Positions 50,144 through 62,579 of a stretch of DNA of 64,000 bases are shown here, in pieces; positions within the stretch are counted from its first letter, which is position 1; each line of letters starts with the position of its first letter. The notes under the pieces were generated by a model. It did not search any database. It had not been told where the DNA came from and saw only the letters and a list, made by a program, of their open reading frames with translations. Both the position numbers and the translations under genes were made by a program. The DNA is from Azadirachta indica (lineage: Eukaryota; Streptophyta; Magnoliopsida; Sapindales; Meliaceae). The stretch covers positions 18,711,269 through 18,775,268 of the forward strand of contig CM040440.1 in assembly GCA_022749755.1 (NCBI GenBank), written 5' to 3'.

Positions 50144-53100
50144 ATGAAGAGGAAAACCCTAAAGAAGAATAGTAATCATCAGAAGAGAAGTGGGAAGAAC
50201 CAAATGAAGGGAACCTTAGGAAGGCACTTGCAGGTTCAGCTAGGGTTTTCTTCTGTCCAGCACCAATCGTCCTCTTCCACCGCATGGTCCAATCCCTCTT
50301 CCCGCTTCCAGAACCTTCTAGAATCCGTGTCGGAGGACGGCACTCTGAATGCCGATGCCAATGCCGATGCATTTGTGGAAGATAAAGATTTCATTCTCAG
50401 TCAAGATTTCTTTTGGTAAATGGGTTAAAAGCAGTTTTTTTTTTTTAATAATTAAAGCATTTTTGGGTCTTAGCTTAACAGAAACTGATGCTTGATTCGA
50501 TCAATATTTCATTTTCTAGCTGGTTATGATAGAAATTAATATGCAATTTATGAATATTAGAACTTTTTTTATTGTGATTTTCAGTACACCGGATTATATT
50601 ACCCCGGATAATCAAAATATGCTGAACGGTTTCGATAGCAACAAGGTAAAGGATACTTCGATATTGGTAGAAGTATACACTTTGTGCAGAGTTACGACAT
50701 TAAATTTACTTAATTTGTTTTTCAGGAAAACATCCCTTGCCCGAAATCACCTGAGAAGCTAAATACAGTCAAAAGCAAAAGGCGTCGACAGGGTAAGATC
50801 ATTACTGTGACTACGTTTTGAGTTCTACTGTTCCTTGCTGTGGAGCAGTTCGCCACTGATCTCAGTCTTTTTAATTGGTTGTCATTTCGTTTTGTCAACG
50901 TACAATAGTTGAATCCAAAATATGCTTCCCAAGTATTTCTGCTTGTGTTTCAAACTTTCTAAAGTGCTTGTATATGTTTCATTCCCTTCTGCAACTGAAT
51001 ATTCAATCTCTCCCAGATGGCTTCTTAGTAAATCCCCTCAGTCCTACTTCATCTGACTACCAAGAAATAGTGGAACTTGCAAAGGATACTTTTAGCACAG
51101 ATGAAGCTAAGGAAAATAAGACAATAATAAAAGGAGCACAGAAGACCCAGAATTATGTTCCAGAATCTGCGGTTGCTTTACGCTGCCGGGTTATGCCCCC
51201 ACCTTGCATTAAAAATCCTTATCAAAAAGATGCTTCGGATATGGACATAGATCCATTTGGAAATCAAAGAGCAAAATGTGCAGGTGTGATTCTAAGTTTT
51301 TGGAGTAATATTTTTATTATAAGAAGTTTCTTAAAACTTCTGGTTCAATTTTTTCCTTGAGGTTTTAATTATAGAATGTGGAATCTGCAGGTTTATTCCC
51401 TGCAATTATTGGAGGTGATGGCCTTTCACGTTACCACACAGATTTTCATGAGATTGAGGTATCTATCCAAAGCCTAAGAAAATTTTAGGTCATCTATTAG
51501 GCAATTGACTCCCTGGTGTTTTTTACAATGTGGTCTTGTTTTTCTCCATTGTCTAGCAAATTGGTGCTGGAAACTTTAGTCGTGTTTTCAGAGTTTTAAA
51601 GAGAATTGATGGTTGTTTTTATGCTGTAAAACATAGCACAAGGCAGTTGCATCAAGATTCAGAGAGGTAAGTTCATGGTTTTAGTTAGTTCTATTCTTGA
51701 CCAAGCAAATTGGTTATGCAATAATGTTTTCACTTTGCAGGAGGAAAGCTTTAATGGAAGTCCAAGCTTTGGCAGCTATAGGTTTGTGAGTTTGTTTTTG
51801 TAATTTCCCTTCATATATTTGAACTAGAGCTATTTTTCTTAAATAGTTTGATATGTTGCCCCTGTAGGGTCACATGAAAACATTGTTGGATATTACTCCT
51901 CTTGGTTTGAAAATAAGCAACTCTACATTCAAATGGAGCTATGTGATCGCAGCTTGTCCATCAATAAAGCTTCACAATTATTTACAGAAGTAGAAGTATT
52001 GAAAGCCTTGCATCAGGTTAACATTCTCTGGAGCATTATTTATACAAACCCAACATGTGAAGCTTCATTATTATCATCTATATACATGGTTCCATAAGTG
52101 GTAGCATATAGTTGTTACTCAATTGATTGGTCATATGAGCATTCTGTCATACAATATATGTTATTGGTGTAGCATCATTTACGACTTTATTTCCATATCT
52201 TAGATTTCTTACTTTTTATTTACTCCACCATGAAGTAAAGCCATGTTGCTATTGATAGCAAGAGTTAATTTTATAATGTTCCTTCCTACTAAAAGGCAAG
52301 AACTGATGATTACCTTTTTATGATAAAGGCTACTTAGCACTTATATTTTCAACATCTCCCCGCTTGGCAAATTTTTATTTTTCATTACTATGTGGCATTA
52401 CTGATGTCAGAATTTGTGCAGATTGCAAAAGCATTGCAGTTTATGCACGAGAAAGGAATAGTTCACCTAGATGTGAAACCTGATAATATTTATGTCAAGA
52501 ATAGTGTTTACAAGCTGGGTGATTTTGGATGTGCAACTCTTCTTGACAAGAGCCTGCCAATTGAAGAGGGTGATGCACGTTATATGCCACAAGAAATCCT
52601 GAACGAGAAATATGATCATCTCGACAAGGTTGATGTCTTCTCTCTGGGTGCTGCAATTTATGAGCTAATCAAAGGGTCACCTTTGCAGGATTCGGGACCT
52701 CAATGTCTAAATCTTAGGGATGGAAAACTGCCACTCCTTCCAGGCCATTCTTTGCAATTTCAGAACTTACTGAAGGTACAAATTCTTAGCTGTCCTTTTG
52801 CTTGTCAATCTCTTTTGTTGGGTAAAGTAGCTTTAAAAGGATTATTGGGGTGCATACTGAACAAAAACCAGAGAAAATGTTTTCCTTTGGTGCTTTTTTT
52901 GTTTTCCTATTCTCTATGTGCTCTCTATCTTGCAATGGTTTTTCTCCAAGACGTATATTTGTTTATGAGCATGCATCTTGGCAAAAACTAAAATTTGTAT
53001 GTTAAAGTGATCCTAATTTATCTTTAAATAGAAAAAACATTGTTTAATACATTTCAAGTAATGCAAAATTCTTGGAAAAGAAAAAAAAATAGAAAAAGAA

Positions 53101-53576
53101 AACCCATAGAGACTTCTGTCTAACTCACTGCAAACTTCTTGATAGGCATTAATCAAAGTTCCATTTAGATCTTGTAAATTGCACTAGATAGTTTAAATAT
53201 TGGTAAGTACTTTTTAGATTAAGTAGGTACTACTGTTCCATCACCGATATAGATGTCAGTATTTAATGCTGCTATTATCTAAATCTCTATCTCATGAATA
53301 GATATGATATAGGCTCCTGCATGTTCAACTCTTAAAGTGGGAGGCAGAAGTCTCTCTCCAAGTTGTTTCTGTGCAGTTCCCTTGTTACATAACAGATGCT
53401 GAGAGAAACTTTGGCTTTCTGTTCTTGAAGTAATAAAAAACTAGCAGTAACATGGTTGCTTTATTCTGACAAGTTAATAATCCTGACAGGTCATGGTGGA
53501 TCCAGATCCAGTTCGACGGCCTTCTGCCAAAGAATTAGTAGAAAATCCAATTTTTGATAGAATTCAAAAACTCTAG
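50144..53576 (+). CDS. WEE1: WEE1 protein kinase
   Basis: Ten exons: 50144-50415, 50585-50645, 50726-50792, 51017-51283, 51391-51458, 51557-51666, 51741-51781, 51868-52016, 52422-52775 and 53490-53576. They total 1476 nt and 491 aa with consistent phase. A long regulatory N-terminus (residues 1-240) includes a basic KSKRRRQ stretch, a likely nuclear signal. The kinase core starts at QIGAGNFSRVFRV (P-loop, 248-255) with Lys270 in YAVKHS. The catalytic loop is HLDVKPDN (Asp362), followed by DFG at 379-381 and the WEE1-specific EGDARYMPQEIL (394-405). The end is PVRRPSAKELVENPIF. The kinase phosphorylates the inhibitory Tyr of CDKs; in plants it is needed for the replication checkpoint downstream of ATM/ATR. 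No lesion. A decayed inverted copy lies upstream. Confidence 0.96.
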
Positions 53577-54986
53577 AAAAATCTAAGCAAAACTATAATT
53601 TTTTACTGGGAACAGAATGTTGTATATGTACTAAGCAGCTGCTTATGACCAGCTTGCCTAGGGGCAAAGCCAAAGGAAAGATTATTAGTGGTCAGATTTA
53701 GGAGTCTTTCTCTAATTTATGCACCAAATTTTGTGCACAGATGGTGCAATTTTGTAAAGTTTAAAGGAAAACAGTTTTGTGAAGCGTTGTATTATGGACT
53801 GGATTGAAGGTATGTGGTGCCACGAGCTTCTTTTATCCCATGTGTTACTGTTTCTTCTACTTTGTATACTAAAATGAAAACTATATTAAACTTTTATAAA
53901 ATATGTATGCTTGTGTATAGTACTTTCTAAAACCTGGGACATAAAAATGCTATATTGGTGAACACATGGATTTCTCTTAGGTGTTACTGGCTTGAGTTTT
54001 TTTGACCTTTAACCTGTAAATGCTGTCGTTTGCCTGCAGTTTAACTGAAAAAAGGAAAAATAATTATGTTGTCTCTGTGGGATTGAGACGGGCAAAAACT
54101 TTTAACTTGGAGAACCCTGGATAAAGAGAATGATTATACGTGTATTTGAGCTTGCTTGTCCTCTTGATATTTTTGAGACAAAATAGGGTTTGATTTAATT
54201 TATATGCCAGAAATTAGAGAATTAGAATGATAGGTTGCTGGTGATTTAAACATTTAAATGAAATTAGCAAAAGCTGAATGCTATTAATTTGGTTACAAGC
54301 GAGGTCCCCTTTCCATTTTGAAGGTACTAATTTTTGTTCTTAATAACCCAAGTTTGCTCCTTAACAAGAGTTCTCGGAGAATCTATCATTTGGGAATTTG
54401 AAAGCCATTGAAATCAAGTCAGCAAAAGATATGTGAGTAAACAAGGAGTATAAAGATAGTATTTAGAGTTGATGCATTTCGTTTTAGAAGATATGGTCAA
54501 TGTGATTTCAAGATGGGATGTTTGCATGAAACAGTAGGGCCAATGGCACTATCTCTTTTAGTTACTGCATGAATATTAAAGTCAACAAATTACTTATTTG
54601 AATACTCAATAATCAAATCAAATCCTTATCCCCTAAACAGAAAAATTCTAAAACTAGGTCGGAGTGGCTGGCCCGAAGCATAATGCAGACTGAAGATACA
54701 ATAATGTTAACATGCTCCATTATCAATAAGCACTTTGTCTTTGAGGCACTAGTTTTGAACTTAGATACCTAGAAATGGGAAGCCAGCGTATTCATTATAA
54801 CATCAGAAACTGCACTAAAAATGGGTTGAAATAGCCGTCCTCCTCACCTTTACAGCTCAATTTGCAGCATCACTTTCTCCATTAATACATAAACTTAACC
54901 AACTAGCTCTCAGACTACCACATTCTTGTGTGCAAGAATATCAGAGGGAGAGAGTTTTTCACTACATGGTTTCTTAGTTCAGAGAA
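53577..54986. other. Intergenic region between WEE1 and the first HAK copy
   Basis: WEE1 3' UTR, then about 1 kb without supported genes and the upstream region of the HAK copy. Nothing recognisable. Confidence 0.5.
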
Positions 54987-57900
54987 ATGTCCGGTGAAGC
55001 AGTAAAAGACCCTGCAAAAGAGAGCCAGGAAGTGGTTTCTGAAGAACACAAAGGAAAGAAAATTTCACGTGAAACGTTGCCCAAATACGACATTGAATCC
55101 TGCACAGTTTCCAGTCATCACAGCCGTGCCCCCAACGTCTGCATTTGCATTGTGATATTGATTATTGAACACAGCGTAAGATCTATAAAGTAAACTGTTA
55201 TATAGACATACATGCATGAATAATTTTCCCATTGTTATTGGATTGGAAGGTTGTGAAGTGTTACCTGATCTTTCAACTAGCATTTCAAAGCATTGGCGTA
55301 GTGTATGGAGATATCGGGACATCTCCACTCTATGTTTACTCAAGTATTTTCAGCAATGGTGTAAATCAGGAGGATGACAAACCGGGGGTGCTGTCTTTGA
55401 TCTTCTATACTCTCACCTTGATCCCTCTAGTCAAGTACGTGTTCATCGTCTTACATGCCAACGACAACGGTGGTGGTATGATAAAGAATTCATTTTAAAT
55501 TAGCTACTCTTTGTGCTTATATATGTAGCTCCACATATCACGCAAATAAAATTTTACCAAATCTCCTGGAATTGACCTTCAACTTTTTATGAGGGACATA
55601 TGCCCTGTACTCTCTCATATGCCGATACGCTAAGGTTAGCTTCATTCCTAATCAACAAGCTGAGGAATGCAATGTCTCCGGTTTCCAGGATGAGTTGCCT
55701 GGCAAATTTCCGAGGACCGAAATGGCATCAAGACTCAAGTATAAACTAGAGAACAGTCAATTTGCGAAGCTCTTCCTATTAATGACTGCCATGCTCGTTA
55801 CTTCTCTGGTCATCGGTGATGGTGTCCTCACTCCTTGTGTCTCAGGTCCCCTCACTTTTGTTTGTATGTCATTGACATTCATTTTATGTAGCTTTACTGA
55901 AATCTCGAAGAACCTACGCTCCAAACTGAAAAAATTTTGAATTCAAGTTTTACATTATAACTGCTGGAAGAAAACATGTGTAGCCTTAATAAGAGAAATA
56001 AATTTGTCTATAAAATCTGTGGAAATTATAGTGCAACATGATTTATTCTTTCCATTGTGAAGTGTAAGAAGAATCAATCTGTACAATATTGAAGCTTCTG
56101 TCTCTTATTTTCCGCCTCTGGACTCGTGAATTTTTTTCTTTTTTTTCGTCCCATCAGCGACAGTTTTATCAGCTGTGGGAAGCATAAATGAAGCTACATC
56201 CGCAATTGCAGAAGGTACTCCTCACGATTAATTAAATTTACTTGTTAATTAAAGGAGTTAATCTTTTGGGCCAAATTTAAGATTTCCATTTCAAAAGTAA
56301 CATGACCTATCAGTGTGCACATCGTACTTAATTAATTAATTGCACATAGCTCTGATGAAGAAGCTAGAATTGGTTCAAATGGTTGTAAACGCACAAACTT
56401 CATTGCAAACAAGTTGCTCATGCTATGAATTTCATTCCTCTGTCCAGGGAGGATTGTATGGACATCAGTAGTGATCTTGGTCTGCCTCTTCATGGTTCAA
56501 AGATTTGGAGCTGACAAAATAGGCTACAACTTTGCTCCAATAATTTGTGTCTGGTTTGCACTCATTAGACGTATAGGTGTCTACAACTTCATAAAATTTG
56601 ATCCGACAGTGGTTAAAGCCACAAATCCATTTTACATCATTGTCTATTTTAAAAGAAACAGGAAAGAAGCTTGGATTTCCCTTGGAGGCATTGGCCTTGC
56701 TATAACAGGTAGGTACTTAGAACTGATTTTAGTATACTGAACATTATTTTGAGTAACTTGAGTAATGAATTGTAATTTTTTTTCTTTACAAATAAAAATA
56801 GGATCCGAAGCTTTATTTGCAGATGTTGGTCACTTCCTCTGTTCGGTCTATACAAACAAGCATGTGCACAGTTGCCCATCCAGCTCTTGTTCTAGCATAT
56901 ACCGGACAAGCCTCCTTCCTTCGCAAGCATACCCATCTTGTTAAGGATACACTCTTCAAGTCCATACCTGGTGAATAATTTATATAAACCTGTCCAGAGT
57001 TTTTTTATGTTCTACTTCCTTCATTTTTTAACCTGTATTATGCACGGATCAATTGACTTATTTGAATGGCGAAACAACGCAGGTCCTTTATATTGGCCAC
57101 TGTTTGTGGTGGCTGTACTAGCAGCAATCATAGCAAGTCAAGCCATTATTTCAGGGACATTCTCTATAATCCAACAATCCCTTTCAGTAGGCTGTTTTCC
57201 TCGAGTGAAAATCGTGCATACATCATCTAAGTTTGAAGGCCAAATCTACATTCCTGAAGTCAATTACCCACTCATGTTGGCTTGCATAGGGGTCACCCTT
57301 GGTTTCAAGACCACAGAAAAGATCGGCAATGCATATGGTAATCCACATTTTAATTATTTCTTCTAGCCTCTCCTAAATACAAACAGCACATCAATAATTA
57401 ACGTGTATTTCATTTGCTGGATATGCAAAAATAATAAAAGAAACTGATGAATTTATTGCTTCATACAGGGATTGTTGTTGTGTTTGTAATGGTATTGACG
57501 TCAGCATTTGCTCGTACCCATCATGATAATGATATGGAAATCCAACATACTTTTCATGATCTCCTATGTTCTTATCGTGGGCTCTGTGGAGTTAGTCTAC
57601 TTAAGTTCTGTCCTTTACAAATTCAACCAAGGAGGACACCTACCATTAGTCTTCTCTGCAATTCTAATGACAATAATGCACGTTTGGAGCAATGTCTATC
57701 AGAAAATGTATTATTATGACCTTAACCACAAGCTTTCTCCTGGGAGTCTCAAGCAGATAATGGCTGACACCAAAGTTCATCGAATTCCAGGACTTCCCAT
57801 ATTCTACTCAGAGCATATTCAGGGCATCCCACCCCATTTTAAGCATCATGTGGCCAATGTCCCTGCATTGCCTTCTGTCCTCATTTTTGTCTCCATCAAA

Positions 57901-58398
57901 TCACTACAAATCAGTAAGGTTCCAATGGCGGAGCGTTCTGTTTTCTGTAGAGAGGAACCCGAGGAACTTAATGTGCTTCACTGTGTTGTGAGATATGGAT
58001 ACAAGGACACGTGCAACGAGGCAGAACCTTTTGAGAGAATGCTGGTTGAAAAATTGGTGTTTGTAAGAGAAGATTACTTGCTTTTGCAAACAATGATCAT
58101 CAATCAAGAGGATATCACTGATGTCTTAGTTGAAGCAGAGAATGGACATGAAAATCCAAAGTTGGTTAATGAAGAGACTGAAATAGTGGATCAAGCATGG
58201 CGCGCTGGTGTTGTTCACTTGATTGGTGAGAGGGAGGTAAGTGCAGGAAAAGAAGCTAGTATTGGGAAGAGGATTCTGATAGATTATGCTTACAATTTCT
58301 TGAACAAAAATTTGAGACAAAATGACAGAGTGTTGGATATTCCTCACAAACGCATACTCAAAGTGGGAATGACTTGCGAGCTTTGGAATAAGTCATGA
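54987..58398 (+). pseudogene. HAK/KUP/KT potassium transporter, HAK5-like, copy 1 with two frameshifts
   Basis: Eight exons: 54987-55136, 55250-55475, 55594-55845, 56158-56214, 56448-56708, 56802-56970, 57083-57337 and 57469-58398. Family blocks run [130 protein letters not shown] and PGLPIFYSEHIQGIPPHF, ending at KVGMTCELWNKS. Exon 6 carries one extra base between GHF and SVRSIQTSM, and exon 8 carries one extra base after LTSAF (the family's LVPIMIMIWK follows). Both are +1, so the frame is not restored. Exon 1 ends at a weak donor (AAC|GTCTGC). The normal exon 3 acceptor is lost and only a site three bases downstream is available. The family carries high-affinity K+ uptake at the plasma membrane. 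Probably non-functional unless the extra bases are assembly errors. Confidence 0.85.
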
Positions 58399-59562
58399 AG
58401 AAGGTGAGATGCACTTAGGCTAAACAGGCTTCGGCACATTGCAAAGAGTAAACTCCTCAAGTTATAACTTCCATAAAGTTCTTTCCTTGTTACATAAAAA
58501 TGCATATTTCTGTTTTGGAAAATCATAATTTTATTTTCAGTTTAGTATGACTTAAATGAAATATCCGGTCAAGATTGTGGAGTACTAGAGAGTTTTGAGT
58601 AAGGCATTCTTGAGAAGTGTTGAATTACGGGCTGAAGCCATGCAACCCCAGTGAAGAGCTTGCCGACTCTTATGTTTGTCATTTGTTACTTTAGTTTGGG
58701 CGTTAGTTATAAATATGTATATATATATATATATATTTATATATATGTGCTTAGGCATTAAAAATGAAATATCAATTAACCTAAACGCCCTTTCACACTT
58801 TAAACATATTACATATATACTATATATAGATATGCATATCCTCGATCGTGTCTATATAATAATATTCTTTCAAAATCTGAAATTTCGTAATCTCATTCCT
58901 TGCTAGCTATCATTGACCATAGAATAGGAAGTAAATCTTTACAATTCTAACTATATATTATGTGTCAACTTCATTCCACGTATGGCATAAATCCACGTTT
59001 TCTCTCAACTCCATTATTATGTAGAATAATGTAAGCCCATGCACCTGTTCACAGCCGTTTACCAGAAAAAGTTAAGCACATAATCCAAAGTTCAATAGTC
59101 AGCATTAACTTGCTCGACGACTAATATAAAGGACCATGTATATAGATATATTATTGTCCTATATGCCTCCCAAGTTTTCAATGCCACACAAAATACACGC
59201 AGATTCAATTGTCTTGAAACTGGAATATTCTACCATGCATGCGCATATTCACTCTGCCTTTTTGACGCAAAATATCAACAAATTTATCCATATATACTTC
59301 CACCTACACCTGCGCTTTTGGCACGTTTTGTTAGCCATTCTTAATTAGATGCTCGCTAGATAGCCACTTACCTTTTAATCTGAATTTAAAACTGCAATTA
59401 TTGTCTTCAAATATATATATATATATATATATGACACTTTAAATTATTGTAATATTAGTATTAGCAGCATATGTAGCATAGAAGAAGGTTAATTGAGCAA
59501 GGGTTATGGAATAATCCAAGAACCTGACATAAACGAGAAAGTTAATTAAAGTAACATAAAAT

Positions 59563-59652
59563 AATGGTTATTGTCAAGAATTAATAATTAGTATATGAAT
59601 TGATTACATAATATATATAATGGTCATTGTCAAGAATTAATAATCAATATAT
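59563..59652. repeat. Direct repeat of a ~34-bp unit
   Basis: Two copies of aatgg(t/c)attgtcaagaattaataat(t/c)a, start-to-start distance about 57 bases. Confidence 0.85.
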
Positions 59653-61794
59653 ATAATTACTTTGTTCATGGATGCGATGGAAAATGTCAAAACAGCCAAT
59701 ATTCGGGTATTAACCAATGCGGAACACTACAATGATATATATATATATATATATGATTTTTGTAATTCTCTTGTGTCTGTCGGCGGGCACCAACTAATTA
59801 CAGATTGAAGCCTTTGGTGGAAAGAAAACAACTTCAGATAAAAGGTATTGTAGTTTATAGTGTCATTATTGTAGTTGTTAGTTACTTTATTGCAATATGT
59901 AGTAAGCTGCCGCTTGTTACTATGTATGCACCTAATCCACGTTGAAAAATTCCTCATTACTTGACTTTTATTCTTGGGATATTCCGTTCCTCAGCTAAGA
60001 GCGTGATAGATGATGGTGATACCATGTCATCATGAATAAAATATGACATTATTGGTGTGAATTCATTCTTGCTTTCAAACTTACTGACCCATTTAATTCA
60101 ATTCACAATTTGAACAACCAATCTGAGGTATTGCGCCTGTTCTCAGTTAAAAAGGGGAACATTTTGAATATCCCTTCCTTTTTTTTTTTTCCCTAAAACC
60201 TTGCAGTAGGCCTATGTCACCTACAGAGTAGCATTATAATTTAATTTAGACTTTGTAGTGCCACAAGTGACGCCATTGAGCGTTGAAGTCATTAAATTAA
60301 GATATGCCATTGGTAAAACTAATTGGATCAATAGAATTTTATTGATTAACAGTTAAAATTTTTTTTTTTTATTGAAATATGATTGTGTTTTAACATTAAC
60401 TCAATTTTCATGCTCATTTTGGTAATTCGCTGGCAATATTGTATAATTTTGAAGCAAAAAATATACATATATTTATATATATAATATAATAATAAGGTAA
60501 TTTTGTTTGGAAAGCAAAGTCGACAATATTAAGAAAAGACGTGGCGGCTTCTGATTGGATGCTTGACAACACTGCACTTTCGACGTTAGTGACTGAGGTA
60601 ACTTCTAGTTCTAACTGAACTGAACGAAACGATAAAGCCTTCCCGTGATGTCGCAATTTGCAAAAGGTCCGCAGGCATACACAAGCCGCACGTGACGATG
60701 ACTAAACCGCAACGTGATGCTTTTTCCCTCTTCCTCGTTGAAACATCTTCCATTTATACAAACACTAGAAGGTACCCTATTCAAAAAAATTAAAAAAGAA
60801 CTCTAGAGACGCAAACCAATCAGCTGAAGACACCTAAACAAGACGCGTTAAATATAAGTTTGGACTTTCAGGAATCCGCGCCGCCTCTCTATGGAAATGA
60901 ATCTGCACGCGGGCTATCACCAGCTACGCTTTCGAATTATAAACAGCACACCTTTGACCTTTAAATAGCATTGTATCATGCCGGAGTAATTATCTTATTT
61001 ATAATTTTTAATATTTTGTGTTAAAAATAAATTAAAAATTTTATTTATTGTATAAATGTGGAACTTAGTAACTAAAAATGAAGTAAGTCACAGGACTGTA
61101 GGAGAAGATAAAGTTTTTAATTGGCCTTCTTAACATTGTTGATCCAATCCAAGAATTAGCAAGTGCGCAGCGTTGGAGACTGTGAGTATTTGAGAGAGCT
61201 GATAGATGAGTGTCACGAAAGAAATTAACGGATGGCTACTAAGTAATTCCTCCAAAGACAGCGCATGTATTTAACAGATCATAAAATATTAATATATACA
61301 TAGAGTTCAGTGGATCTGGGAAGACACGATTGATTGATTATATATGTCTCAAACTGAAAAATGAAGTTACTTTTATTATATAGATAGTTTATTTTTGGCA
61401 AACAATCTCTCTTTAATTAATATGGAATATTGATTAATTAATTTGAGTTCTATTAAATAAATAACAAAAAATTAATTAATTTGGGATGATAATGAATGTA
61501 GTATACAGTAGTGCTTTGAATTTCCCTGCACTGCACATACATGATACATGTATGCTAACGCTACATGAATAAAAATTTAGAAATAAATAAAATAAGAGGA
61601 ATTATTGATGTGAATAAGATGAAGATCCCATGGGGTGTCAACATCCACGACCTCGGACGTCTCGTTGGGCTTGAGGCTTTTACAAAATTAACGAAGACTT
61701 TTGGTTTGTCCCTCCCATCATTTCCCGTAACTAGTTTGCACTTAAATACCACCCTCCACTCCGCATCTACAACTACAAACCATCTCCTCATTCC

Positions 61795-61795
<1 letters not shown>

Positions 61796-61828
<33 letters not shown>
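61796..61828 (+). repeat. Poly(A) run of 33 bases upstream of the second HAK start
   Basis: Thirty-three uninterrupted A residues, 118 bases before the ATG at 61946. A TATA-like ttaaata lies about 50 bases further upstream (61743), so the run probably falls in the leader. A short (GA)n tract follows at about 61877-61892. Confidence 0.9.
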
Positions 61829-61830
<2 letters not shown>

Positions 61831-61945
61831 TCAGCTAGCAGTCACGGCCCACATCTCTATCTCTTTGTTTCAACCAGAGAGAGAGAGAGAGAGGGGTCAG
61901 TTTTTCTCGGATATTGATTATTTCTATAGTTCTTATTCTTAAGAA

Positions 61946-62543
61946 ATGTCTAGTGATGATGTCGTAATAATTAATGAACCCATAGAAGAGAGCCAGAGCC
62001 AGGAGGTACCAGTTTCTCAAGAACTCAAGGGCAGGAAACTTTCATGGCAGAAACTGCGTAGAAATGACTCCCTGGACATCGAATCCAGGACGGTCTCCAC
62101 CCATCATGGCCATGCCTCTAAGGTAAGTACGTAGTACATATATACTTGCATGTTCGATCTTTTAGCCAGCTAGCTAACATGAATATAAAACTAAAACGGA
62201 CATGAATTAATTTCGCTTCTTGGTTTCACAGGGTGCAGAGTGGTCGGTGATATTGCATCTAGCATTCCAGAGCATTGGCATAGTTTATGGAGATATCGGT
62301 ACATCTCCTCTCTACGTGTACGCTAGCACCTTCACTAACGGTATAAATCATGTAGATGACATACTGGGAGTGCTTTCTATGATCTTCTATACTCTCACCA
62401 TGGTCCCTCTGATCAAGTATGTCTTCATTGTCTTACGTGCCAACGACAACGGTGATGGTAAGATATATAAATTCAACCCAACCCAACTTCTTATTTTTTC
62501 TTTATAACTAATTTAACACTAAATAAAATTAACTGTTTAATAT

Positions 62544-62579
<36 letters not shown>

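Larger units (their letters stand above)
58399..61945. other. Intergenic region between the two HAK copies
   Basis: No gene is supported in 3.5 kb. (TA)n tracts lie at 58718-58747, 59408-59431 and 59736-59754. A unit beginning aatggttattgtcaagaatt is repeated at 59563 and 59619. A less AT-rich stretch at 60520-60960 has a CACGTGAC element at 60689-60696 but no coding match. The second HAK promoter and leader occupy the end, including a poly(A) run. Confidence 0.55.

Noticed and set aside
55237..55300. Apparent frameshift at the start of exon 2 in the first HAK copy (the GW/EWS block reads VVKCYL)
   Set aside because: Residue-by-residue alignment with copy 2 is the same length and in phase, so these are substitutions, not a slip.
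57447..57719. 90-codon frame GIVVVFVMVLTSAFARTHH... as the true end of HAK exon 8
   Set aside because: The residues after LTSAF do not match the family, whereas the neighbouring frame continues exactly as LVPIMIMIWKS; the first frame is the frameshift product.
58676..58906. 76-codon Ile/Tyr-rich frame
   Set aside because: Translation of (TA)n and AT-rich DNA.
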